NCBI GenBank assembly: GCA_964609515.1 | Contig: CAZSTZ010000187.1 | Span: 1-14,396, forward strand | Length of the DNA stretch: 14,396 bases | Source: CALKCV01 sp964609515 | Lineage (GTDB): Bacteria; Cyanobacteriota; Cyanobacteriia; Cyanobacteriales; Microcoleaceae | Reading direction: 5' to 3' | Part shown: positions 7,506-14,330 of the stretch, piece after piece | Position numbering within the stretch: position 1 is the first letter of the stretch | Layout of the letters: every line of letters begins with the position of its first letter | Program-made: the position numbers and the translations under genes | Notes under the pieces: generated by a model | Seen by the model: the letters and a program-made list of their open reading frames with translations, nothing else | What the model was told of the DNA's origin: nothing | Databases searched by the model: none

Positions 7506-8384
7506 TTACACCTTCCCTCGCAAAAGGATTAATTCTTCCCGCAGAGACAAAGGTTGATATCCTAAATTGAAAGCTTTAGAACTATCTAAATAAAGGTCTT
7601 TCGGTCTGGGGGCTGCCATTTTTACATCTTTTTGCCAGCAAGGTTTAAGTAAGTCTTTGGGCAGTTCCAATACCTCAGCCATCAAACAACCAAAATCGTA
7701 ACGAGAAATCCGTTCTTTTCCTCCTAAATTAAGGTATCCGTTAACTTTTTCCCAAGCTAATAAAAGACCTTTGGCAGCAGTAGTAGCCCTCGCAGGAGTT
7801 CTAAATTCATCTACGAATAAATTTAACTCTTTTCCCTCTCTCAAACTTTTGATAAAAGGCTGAATAAAACTATGAGAAGTCGGCGAAGCAATACCAAACA
7901 TTAAAGGCATCCGACAAACAGCAGTTTTCGGATATTTTTCTAACATTCCTACTTCTGCTAAGACCTTTTGTTCCCCGTAATAACTGACGGGAGATACGGG
8001 ATCGGTTTCTTTATAAGGAGGGTTTAAACCGTTAAAAACTAGGTCTGTGGAAGTGAAAACGCAACTCGTATTATAATCGGCACAAAGGCCGGCAAGATTC
8101 AGAGATGCCGCTACATTAATTTGGTAAGATTCTTCTGGATGAGTTTGGCAAAAATTCGGGTTAGAGTTAGCGGCGGTATGTATTACTGCATCGGGACGAA
8201 TGTCTTGAAATAACTGTTTGGTTTCGCCGAAATTTCTTAAATCTATTTTGAAAACTTTAACCCCAGGAATCTCTACTACATTAGAATAATAAGTGCCATA
8301 AACTTGCCATTGTTCTCTGGCAATTTGGCAAAGATTCCAGGCTAAAAAACCGCTACATCCTGTAATTAAAAGTTTGTTTTTCAT
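7506..8384 (-). CDS. NAD(P)-dependent sugar-nucleotide reductase, RmlD (dTDP-4-dehydrorhamnose reductase) type
   Basis: A 292-residue extended short-chain dehydrogenase/reductase. The N-terminal Rossmann motif is ITGCSGFLA (G9, G12). HTAAN near 69-73 and a TSTD motif at 111-114 (the catalytic Ser/Thr region) follow, then the catalytic YxxxK pair Y136 and K140 (SYYGEQK). The C-terminal half, with FRTPARAT near 194-201, LNLGGKERISRYDFG and PRPKDLYLDSSKA, is characteristic of RmlD-like substrate-binding domains. The family reduces 4-keto-6-deoxy nucleotide sugars, usually for rhamnose or related surface-polysaccharide sugars. No other sugar-pathway gene is nearby, so the exact substrate is open, and I give no symbol. 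The gene stands alone: a 192-bp gap separates it from hsdR, and a terminator follows it. The start lacks a Shine-Dalgarno sequence. Confidence 0.88.
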   Translation of the reverse strand: MKNKLLITGCSGFLAWNLCQIAREQWQVYGTYYSNVVEIPGVKVFKIDLRNFGETKQLFQDIRPDAVIHTAANSNPNFCQTHPEESYQINVAASLNLAGLCADYNTSCVFTSTDLVFNGLNPPYKETDPVSPVSYYGEQKVLAEVGMLEKYPKTAVCRMPLMFGIASPTSHSFIQPFIKSLREGKELNLFVDEFRTPARATTAAKGLLLAWEKVNGYLNLGGKERISRYDFGCLMAEVLELPKDLLKPCWQKDVKMAAPRPKDLYLDSSKAFNLGYQPLSLREELILLRGKV

Positions 8385-8576
8385 TGTTAATGGAGAATTG
8401 GGAACGATCGGGATTGGCCATAGTTGGCGTTTCCCTAGTAGATATCATAACCCCTGCCGTCTAATACGCGATCGCGACAGGCTTCCGTGGCACTGCACCC
8501 AATAAGTCTCTGGTTCTACTCAGATGCTCCCCTCAAAGGTGACGTGCATTCACAATATGGGGTTAGGCAGTTGCCG
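8385..8576. other. Unassigned intergenic stretch between hsdR and the reductase gene
   Basis: It contains the palindrome CGCGATCGCG (8467-8476). The minus strand has short open runs such as VEPETYWVQCHGSLSRSR and LIGCSATEACRDRVLDGRG, each under 30 codons and closed by stops, so they may be remnants of an older gene. No terminator with a T-run follows hsdR. Confidence 0.35.
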
Positions 8577-11339
8577 TTACGCCACCATTTTTTTACTCAA
8601 TAATGTTGCTTGCTGAATCACCGTTACCGTCGCTTTTTCCTCGTTAACTTTCGGATAGCCGTGTTTTCTCAACAACCGCTTAACCATGACTGTCATCTCT
8701 GCTTTAAGAGACTCTCTTAAGTGCCAGTCAACTTTAATCTTGTTTTTAATCGCTTTAACTAATTCTTTAGCTATCTCTTTAAGCTCGTCATCTCCTAATA
8801 CTTGAACTGCATTATCTTTAACTTCCAAGGCATCGTAAAAAGCGACTTCTTCTTCTGTTAAACCTAAATTTTCTCCTCGCTTTCTAGCATCTCTAATTTC
8901 TCGGGCTAATTCGATGAGTTCGTCGATTAATTTGGCGGTTTCTAAAAAGCGGTTTTCGTAACGTTTTAAAGTTGCTTCTAACATTTCCTGGAAGCTGCGA
9001 GCTTCGACTAGGTTTTGACTGCTTCTGGTTTTTATCTGGTCTTTGATTAATCTGAGGAGGATTTCTCGGGCGAGGTTTTTTTGGGGCATTTGGCGGACTT
9101 CTGCCAGAAAGTCTTCGGAGAAAATTGAGAGGTTGGGAGTAGTTAAACCGGCGATTTTTAACAAGTCTGTTGCTTCTTGGGAGACGATCGCCCCAGAGAT
9201 TATCTCCCTCACGGCTAAATCTAATTCTGCTTGACTTTTGCTGCCGTCGCCGGCGGTTGGTTTTTTGAGGGCGGCGGCGATCGCTTGGAAAAAAGCAATT
9301 TCATCTCGCAAGTCGATGCCGGCGTCGGTGGCACAGACGAGGGCATAAACTCGCGATAGTTCTTTAACTGCTTTGGTATAGTTATCCAAACCGTCCTCCA
9401 GAGATAAAATTAAATCCATCGCCCCCGCCATTACCGATAAGCGTTCCCCACTGCCACCGGTGAAAAAGTTACTATAGTTAAAATCGCCGAACATCCCCCG
9501 AACTTCTCGATATTTGCGACGCAAGAGAGCGATCGCTGCTTCCGTCTGGATGCCGGTTTGTTGGCGATCGCCATCGCTGTAGTGACTGAGGGCGGCCTTG
9601 AGGTTGTCGGCGATGCCGATGTAATCTACCACTAACCCGCCCGGTTTGTCCCGGAAAACTCGGTTGACTCGGGCGATCGCTTGCATCAAACCGTGACCTT
9701 GCATGGGTTTGTCTATATAAATAGTATGCTGGCAGGGGGCGTCGAAACCGGTCAGCCACATATCGCGGACGATCGCCAGTTTGAACTCGTCTTGGGGGTT
9801 TCTAAACCGCTTGCCCAAATCTTGGCGGCGTTTTTTGCTGCGGATGTGGGGTTGGAAAGTTTCCGGGTCCGACGCCGAACCGGTCATCACTACTTTTATC
9901 GCGCCCTTGTCGTCGTCGTCGTCATGCCACTGGGGGCGGAGTTTGACGATGGCATTGTAGAGTTCGACGCAAATTCTGCGACTCATGCAAACGATGGTTG
10001 CTTTGCCTTCGAGGGTTTTTTGGCGGTTTTCAAAATGGTTGACGATATCGGCGGCGACGACTTCGAGGCGTTTGGGTGCCCCTACTACTGCTTGGAGTTG
10101 GGACCATTTGCGTTTGAGTTTTTCTTTGGTGGTGGTTTCTTCCGCTTCGGTGACTTCCTCGAATTTGGCGTCGATGCGGGGTTGTTCCTCCGCTGCCAGT
10201 TGCAACTTGACGATGCGGCTTTCATAATATATAGGAACCGTGGCGCGGTCTTCCACTGCCCGCTGGATGTCGTAGATGTCGAGGTAGTCGCCGAAAATTT
10301 GGCGGGTGTCTCTGTCGTCGGTTTCGATGGGGGTGCCGGTGAAGCCGATAAAGAGGGCGTTGGGGAGGGCGTCGCGGAGGTATTTGGCGAAACCGTAGGA
10401 GATTTTGGGGCCGTCTGAGGTTTTGGTGATTTTGGCTTCGAGGCCGTATTGGCTGCGGTGGGCTTCGTCTGCTATAAAGATAATGTTGCGGCGATCGCTC
10501 AATTGTTCGTATTCGGCGGTATCGTCGTCTGGGGCGAATTTCTGGACGGTGGTAAAGATGATGCCGCCAGAGGCAACTTTTAAGAGTTCTTTGAGGTGTT
10601 CGCGGTTTTCTGCCCGGAGGGGGGTTTGGCGGAATAGAGATTTGCTGGCGGCGAAGGTCTCGAATAGTTGACCGTCGAGGTCGTTTCTGTCGGTGAGGAC
10701 GACGATGGTAGGGTTTTGGGCGGCGACGCTTTGGGCGATTTTGCCGGCGTAAAATGCCATCGTGAGACTTTTACCGCTGCCTTGGGTGTGCCAGATGACT
10801 CCGATTTTTTCTCCGGCCCCCCCCTTCTCAAGGGGGGCGAGGGGGGGATCCGAGGTTTGGAGGCGGTTGAGGGTGGAGTTGTAGGCTTTGTTGGCGGCGT
10901 GGTATTGGTGGTAGGCGGGGATTTTTTTATTGAGGTTGCTGCCGTCTGGATGGAAGGTGACGAAGTGGCGGAGGATGTCGAGGATGGTTTGTTTGGGGAA
11001 GATGCCTTTGATGGCGGTTTCGAGTTCGGGGCTGCCTTTGGGGGCGATGGTTTCTCCGTCGATGGTTCGCCAGGAGAGGAACCATTCTAAACCTGCCGTG
11101 AGGCTGCCGACTCTGGCTTGGAGGCCGTCGCTGAGGAGGATTATTTGGTTGTAGATAAAGAGGTTGGGGAGTTCGGTTTTGTAGTTTTGGATTTGTTGAT
11201 GGGCGCCTTCGATGGTGGCGTTTTCGTCCGTGGGGTTTTTTAGTTCCATGACGGCGATGGGGATGCCGTTGATGAAGATGGCGACATCGAGGTCGCGTTC
11301 TTTTTTTTGGTGTTTGACTTTAAATTGGTTGACTGCCAA
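8577..11339 (-). CDS. hsdR: Type I restriction enzyme subunit R, large 3' portion of an interrupted gene
   Basis: HsdR is the motor and nuclease subunit of a type I restriction-modification complex, which translocates DNA with ATP and cuts unmodified DNA. This 920-residue reading frame keeps most of the nuclease domain, with the PD-(D/E)xK residues D18, E32 and K34 (DVAIFING, MELKNP). It also keeps the complete motor: Walker A HTQGSGKS (184-191), DEAH (291-294), TGTP (334-337), motif V VRDMWLTGFDAP (524-535), motif VI LMQAIARVNRVF (551-562), and the helical C-terminus. A short repeat-derived insert is at 164-176. The frame stays open upstream to TAC at 11412-11414 (YQQNGQTKHKNLKLIDFDNP, conserved HsdR sequence), where it meets a MITE-like element. 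The first about 125 residues are therefore cut off. ATG at 11337-11339 is merely the first internal Met and need not be used. Function as a restriction subunit is doubtful. Confidence 0.93.
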   Translation of the reverse strand: MAVNQFKVKHQKKERDLDVAIFINGIPIAVMELKNPTDENATIEGAHQQIQNYKTELPNLFIYNQIILLSDGLQARVGSLTAGLEWFLSWRTIDGETIAPKGSPELETAIKGIFPKQTILDILRHFVTFHPDGSNLNKKIPAYHQYHAANKAYNSTLNRLQTSDPPLAPLEKGGAGEKIGVIWHTQGSGKSLTMAFYAGKIAQSVAAQNPTIVVLTDRNDLDGQLFETFAASKSLFRQTPLRAENREHLKELLKVASGGIIFTTVQKFAPDDDTAEYEQLSDRRNIIFIADEAHRSQYGLEAKITKTSDGPKISYGFAKYLRDALPNALFIGFTGTPIETDDRDTRQIFGDYLDIYDIQRAVEDRATVPIYYESRIVKLQLAAEEQPRIDAKFEEVTEAEETTTKEKLKRKWSQLQAVVGAPKRLEVVAADIVNHFENRQKTLEGKATIVCMSRRICVELYNAIVKLRPQWHDDDDDKGAIKVVMTGSASDPETFQPHIRSKKRRQDLGKRFRNPQDEFKLAIVRDMWLTGFDAPCQHTIYIDKPMQGHGLMQAIARVNRVFRDKPGGLVVDYIGIADNLKAALSHYSDGDRQQTGIQTEAAIALLRRKYREVRGMFGDFNYSNFFTGGSGERLSVMAGAMDLILSLEDGLDNYTKAVKELSRVYALVCATDAGIDLRDEIAFFQAIAAALKKPTAGDGSKSQAELDLAVREIISGAIVSQEATDLLKIAGLTTPNLSIFSEDFLAEVRQMPQKNLAREILLRLIKDQIKTRSSQNLVEARSFQEMLEATLKRYENRFLETAKLIDELIELAREIRDARKRGENLGLTEEEVAFYDALEVKDNAVQVLGDDELKEIAKELVKAIKNKIKVDWHLRESLKAEMTVMVKRLLRKHGYPKVNEEKATVTVIQQATLLSKKMVA
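10815..10850 (-). repeat. GC-rich palindromic repeat inserted in frame in hsdR
   Basis: The segment contains CCCCCCTTGAGAAGGGGGG on the coding strand, an inverted repeat. It encodes DPPLAPLEKGGAG (residues 164-176) just before the Walker A motif. From memory, the peptide pattern DPPLxPLxKGGxG recurs in unrelated cyanobacterial proteins wherever this palindrome has landed. It sits in a loop between the nuclease and motor domains. Confidence 0.6.
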
Positions 11340-11412
11340 CCAGTCGTTGTTGTCGGGGTTGTCGAAGTCGATGAGTTTGAGGTTTTTGTGTTTGGTTTGT
11401 CCGTTTTGTTGG

Positions 11413-11582
11413 TAAGCTGTTCGGCATTTAAAAGACTCAAAGAAAATTTATGATGAGCGGGAACTCTTAACAGGGAACTCTTAACAGGGAAGAGAGTAAC
11501 TGCATTTTAAACCTGTCTGAGCTTATCTGGAGCAAAAAGGCAGTTATGAATGGATTGTGCATTTTAAATGCGTCTTAGCTTA
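11413..11582. mobile_element. MITE-like element (166 bp plus flanking TA) interrupting hsdR
   Basis: The ends are inverted copies. Read inwards, each begins TAAGCT, then five variable bases, then GCATTTAAAA. Left end is 11413-11433, right end 11562-11582. TA lies at both borders (11413-11414 and 11581-11582) and fits a two-base target duplication of the IS630/Tc1-mariner kind. Between the ends are a 14-bp tandem repeat GGGAACTCTTAACA (11459-11486) and a second copy of the right end at 11501-11525 (21/25 identical). There is no transposase ORF, so it is non-autonomous. Deleting 11415-11582 leaves ATC TCC TAC CAA in one continuous hsdR frame, which supports these exact borders. Confidence 0.85.
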
Positions 11583-11885
11583 GGAGATTTGCCGGTATTG
11601 TGTGAGGAGTTGATGGAATTGTTGGTTGTTTTGGAGGAGGTTGGGGGTTTGGGGGCGGGCGAGTTGGTGGATGGTTTTGGCGATTTCGGTTTCGGGGATT
11701 TCGGGGTTGATGGTTTCGAGGGCGGTTTGGAGGCGTGGTTTTAAGAGGATGTCTTGATAGGTTTCCCGTTCCCCACTGGGAGAGTTGGGGGAGATTTCGG
11801 CGGCGTTGAGGGTTTCGTAGTCGAGCTCGGCGAACCACTGGAGGGCTGCTTCTTCGACGGCTGATTCTGGGAGTGGGTTAGACAT
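11580..11885 (-). pseudogene. hsdR: Type I restriction enzyme subunit R, severed N-terminal fragment
   Basis: These 101 codons encode the beginning of HsdR: EEAALQWFAELDYETL, a GERETYQDILL stretch, NPEIPETEIAKTIHQLARP and NNQQFHQLL, all typical of the family's first hundred residues. The frame ends with QYRQIS and a TAA stop formed by the TA target site and the first base of the MITE-like element. The missing continuation starts at 11414 in the large hsdR frame. Joined, the two give 101 + 25 + 920 = 1046 residues, a normal HsdR length. The start ATG at 11883-11885 has no clear ribosome-binding site. A free 101-residue product would lack the nuclease catalytic residues and is presumably non-functional. 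Confidence 0.9.
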
Positions 11886-12003
11886 GGCGGTTTTTGGGTT
11901 GGTTGACTTTTTTAATATAGCACGGGTTGGGTTGGTTGTTAATTGTTAGAAGAAATCTTTGTGCTGTCCGCGGCGAGGCGGTGGAAAAACGAGTTAATCT
12001 TTT

Positions 12004-12095
12004 GCGACAGGAGATTTAAGAAACCGGGTTTTTCGCATATTCCCGGTTTCACGCGGGCGAGTTGGCCTTGAAAAAGTGGAGAAGGTATTGCCAGA
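12004..12095. repeat. 92-bp direct repeat, copy 1
   Basis: It begins GCGACAGGAGATTTAAG and ends GGTATTGCCAGA, and matches 12546-12637 at 90 of 92 positions (differences G/A at 12064 and A/C at 12080). It contains a GAAACCGGG/CCCGGTTTC hairpin (12020-12028 and 12042-12050). It lies just beyond the stop of the amber-interrupted gene. Confidence 0.9.
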
Positions 12096-12098
12096 CTA

Positions 12099-12518
12099 CT
12101 AGGAACTTAATACGAGCGATCGCGCCGTTAACTCTTGTACTGCGAGGGAACGACAGAGGGCTTCTATTTTATTATTGCCGCCGATGTCGAGCTCCAGATG
12201 CAGCCAGTCTTGGGGCGGGAGGTTGAGATTTTCGATCCACGGGGAGGGTGCCACCTCCCCCCAGCCAACTATTGTGCCCATCGTAGGGTGCTAGGAGCGC
12301 ACCAGCTTTTCCGAAAATTGCACTTCGAGACGAATGCAGGAGTATAGAGCGAGTTGGAGGGGTTGGTCGGTGGCGGCGACTTCTGTTGTGGCATCGGTTG
12401 AGTTTAGTTCCCAGTAGTAGTTAAGGTGGAGGATGCAATGGTTGGGAGGCTGCCAGGTTATTGAGAGTAACTCGGCTTCGGTGAAGTCGTATTGTTGCCA
12501 GGTTTCTGCAAAGTTCAT
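12099..12518 (-). pseudogene. Small gene between hsdS and hsdR, interrupted by one in-frame amber codon
   Basis: I do not recognise the family. ATG at 12516-12518 opens 75 codons (from MNFAETWQQYDFTEAELLSI to EKLVRS) that end at TAG, 12291-12293. The same frame continues immediately with HPTMGTIVGWGEVAPSPWIE to a TAG at 12099-12101, giving 139 residues in all. Composition is alike on both sides of the stop: alternating hydrophobic residues, many Trp and Leu, several probable beta strands (HCILHLNYYWEL; LQLALYSCIRLEV; WLHLELDI). This argues for one ancestral protein with a single nonsense change. No signal peptide or membrane segment is seen. Its place between hsdS and hsdR could indicate an accessory gene of the restriction locus. 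Suppression of the amber codon or a sequencing error are alternatives. Confidence 0.6.
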
Positions 12519-12545
12519 GTTTTTATTTTGTTAGCTGTCATTTTG

Positions 12546-12637
12546 GCGACAGGAGATTTAAGAAACCGGGTTTTTCGCATATTCCCGGTTTCACGCGGGC
12601 GAGTTAGCCTTGAAAAAGTGGCGAAGGTATTGCCAGA
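12546..12637. repeat. 92-bp direct repeat, copy 2
   Basis: This is the partner of 12004-12095, 542 bp away, in the same orientation and 27 bases upstream of the start of the amber-interrupted gene. The two copies bracket that gene almost exactly. The hairpin arms are at 12562-12570 and 12584-12592. Confidence 0.9.
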
Positions 12638-12663
12638 AGTTACTGGGTTTCTATTTCTATTTA

Positions 12664-12875
12664 GGGCTTGCTGAATAAAACTATAAGCAAGGTAGGATAA
12701 GCCTTATAGCCATTTTAGGACTCCAAAAAGTTAGAGTTTTTCGGTTCTTTGTCTCGAAAATCTAAGATTTTTTCCTAAAATAGAGGAAAATTTATTCACA
12801 GAAAATCTCCGAAACCGTTCCCCGTTCCCCGTTCCCCGTTCCCTGACCCTCACGAAAGACTTTTTCAGCAAGCCC
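12664..12875. mobile_element. MITE-like element (212 bp) at the 3' end of hsdS
   Basis: The ends are inverted repeats beginning GGGCTTGCTGAA (followed by TAAA on the left, AAAG on the right). The hexamer TATTTA lies directly outside both ends (12658-12663 and 12876-12881) and looks like a target duplication; the border could shift by two bases. Inside are further inverted repeats (ATTTTAGGA 12712-12720 with TCCTAAAAT 12773-12781; AAAATCT-A-AGATTTT) and a heptamer tract. There is no transposase ORF. A second TTTATTCA near 12789 resembles the left terminus, so the right end may have been extended later. I cannot name the parent insertion-sequence family. Confidence 0.8.
12817..12843. repeat. 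Heptamer repeat GTTCCCC, 3.9 units
   Basis: Three perfect GTTCCCC units and a fourth lacking its last base lie inside the MITE-like element. This is the same heptamer class as at 775-788, 4173-4200 and 5317-5329. Confidence 0.85.
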
Positions 12876-14188
12876 TATTTAATCTCCTGAATTTGCTTTT
12901 CTGCTTCTTTAACTCGTATTTCCCCCGACATTAATTTGGGGAGGAGGGTGTCGCGGATGTTGGCGAGGGTTTGGGATTCCTGGATGTTGTGGTTTTTTTT
13001 CTCATATATTGGCCGAGCTAATTTAGAAAAAGAAACAACCACTTTTTGCGGCGGAATTAAAGTCTCCATTTGTAGTAAGGCTTGCGGTTTAACCCTTTGA
13101 TGACTTCCCGAAGTGCCGGTAACTAAAGTAGCAAAAGTGTCCCGAAAGGATTGCGATGCGAAAAGGGCATAGAGATACTCACGGCTGATGTGATTTCGGG
13201 CAACGGTTACTAGAAATTCTGTAGAACACACAACCCTATTTTTGTTGTAAGGATTAAGCAACCAGACTCTAGATGTTTGAGGATTTAGCTTTGAGAGCAA
13301 AACAGAGTTTTCCACAACTGCGTACTTGTTGCTTTTAATTTCCGAGCCCTGCTCGCTCTTTGGGAGCTGACCTTCGTCAAAGGCAGGAATACTGCAATGC
13401 TCGAACAACTCGTCTGGGTACTTGTTGGGGTGTACTCCTTTTCGGATAATTTCTGCCAATTCGTCAACCTTTCCAACTCTCCACCCCTTCGGAATCTCCC
13501 CCAAAACCGACTCCTCGAACTCGTGGGGGAACAATCGAGCAGTTGCCCCATCCATGTATGCCGGTTGTCTGCCCTCCTTAAGAGCGCGAACCGGGTCAAA
13601 ATCGACAAACCAGGATTTAAAGATAGCCGATGCCATAGCTTCGAGGGTTTGGTTAGTCTGGCGGTTGAGTTCGATTTTGTCGTCGAGGGTTCCCAGGATG
13701 CGAGCGATCGCCCGTTGTTCCGCGAGTGGGGGAAGGGGAACGGGAACTTCGCGCAAAGTGTTCAAATTAATTTTTTGAGTGACGCTCCCTTGCAACCTAC
13801 TAAATAACCACCGCACGCATTGAGACGATCTGAGAAAGTAGCAGATGTAACGAGTGTCAAAACAATCCTTAACCGGAATTACTGCCACGTCACGAGATAC
13901 GTTGCTTCCAATCAAATCATCGGGAACTATTGCAGCGTGTCCTGGCTCCGCAATCAGATTAAGTAAAATTTCTCCTCCCTTGAGAATTGTCCTTTGAAAG
14001 CGGTTGCTGACTTCTTGGGTCACTCGTTTTCGATTGTCAAAGACTATGCGACCTTCTCTTATGTCACCGCCTCTTATAACTGGTACTCCGCCTGGCACAT
14101 AATCTCCAACTTTAACAATTCCATAGGTTATGCCTCGCTGCGAATCGCAAATCTTTTTTAGAGAAGTAGTTTCCCTAGTTGGATGCAT
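12875..14188 (-). CDS. hsdS: Type I restriction-modification specificity subunit S
   Basis: HsdS recognises the bipartite target DNA and bridges the HsdM and HsdR subunits. The 437-residue protein has the classic layout: target-recognition domain 1 (about 1-145), central conserved helix (149-199: PVPLPPLAEQRAIARILGTL, then DDKIELNRQTNQTLEAMA and the FKSWFVDFDP hallmark), target-recognition domain 2 (about 225-385, opening GEIPKGWRVGKVDE) and distal conserved helix (409-423, ANIRDTLLPKLMSGE). Both halves appear complete. The start has a strong GAGGAGG ribosome-binding site eight bases upstream. The reading frame ends IQEIK-TAG, and the TAG straddles the border of the 212-bp MITE-like element, so the original tail may have been a little longer. 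hsdM is not in the window. The order hsdS - small gene - hsdR on one strand fits a shared origin. Confidence 0.96.
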   Translation of the reverse strand: MHPTRETTSLKKICDSQRGITYGIVKVGDYVPGGVPVIRGGDIREGRIVFDNRKRVTQEVSNRFQRTILKGGEILLNLIAEPGHAAIVPDDLIGSNVSRDVAVIPVKDCFDTRYICYFLRSSQCVRWLFSRLQGSVTQKINLNTLREVPVPLPPLAEQRAIARILGTLDDKIELNRQTNQTLEAMASAIFKSWFVDFDPVRALKEGRQPAYMDGATARLFPHEFEESVLGEIPKGWRVGKVDELAEIIRKGVHPNKYPDELFEHCSIPAFDEGQLPKSEQGSEIKSNKYAVVENSVLLSKLNPQTSRVWLLNPYNKNRVVCSTEFLVTVARNHISREYLYALFASQSFRDTFATLVTGTSGSHQRVKPQALLQMETLIPPQKVVVSFSKLARPIYEKKNHNIQESQTLANIRDTLLPKLMSGEIRVKEAEKQIQEIK

Positions 14189-14196
14189 ACCTCAAA

Positions 14197-14203
14197 CCTC
14201 CTC
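14197..14203 (-). promoter_or_regulatory. Strong ribosome-binding site of hsdS
   Basis: The minus strand reads GAGGAGG, ending eight bases before ATG at 14186-14188. It is the strongest Shine-Dalgarno match in the window and fixes the hsdS start. Confidence 0.8.
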
Positions 14204-14230
14204 AAACAAATTCTAAACACTTCAAACAAC

Positions 14231-14258
14231 AAAAAGAGCGCACCTCAACCGAAGTGCG
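14231..14258 (-). terminator. Terminator-like hairpin in the hsdS leader
   Basis: On the minus strand CGCACTT and AGGTGCG (14252-14258 and 14239-14245) pair over 7 bp, with one G-U pair and a 6-base loop. CTCTTTTTG follows. It is either the terminator of a gene to the right of the window or an attenuator between a promoter at 14270-14299 and hsdS. Confidence 0.55.
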
Positions 14259-14269
14259 AACCAACAGCA

Positions 14270-14299
14270 ATTATAACAGTTACCCCCATCGAGAAACAA
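14270..14299 (-). promoter_or_regulatory. Candidate sigma-70-type promoter upstream of hsdS
   Basis: The minus strand has TTGTTT (14294-14299), an 18-base spacer and a perfect TATAAT (14270-14275). Transcription would start near 14263, just before the terminator-like hairpin, giving a leader of about 75 bases. The -35 box is only a partial match. Confidence 0.4.
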
Positions 14300-14330
14300 G
14301 TCCCCGCAGTCCGCAACCAGGAAAAAACCC

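Noticed and set aside
8385..8576. Cobalamin riboswitch, suggested by GTGCCACGGAAGCC on the minus strand
   Set aside because: The other conserved blocks of that riboswitch are missing and the downstream reductase is not cobalamin-related.
9681..10418. Plus-strand open frame of 245 codons opposite hsdR
   Set aside because: It is the antisense shadow of the conserved HsdR motor domain, with low-complexity composition (runs of Val, Phe, Gly) and no plausible domain.
11240..11440. Minus frame opening MSLLNAEQLTNKTD as a real start of hsdR
   Set aside because: It is in a different frame from HsdR and reads Thr/Ser/Asn-rich nonsense opposite conserved HsdR codons; it also starts inside the MITE end.
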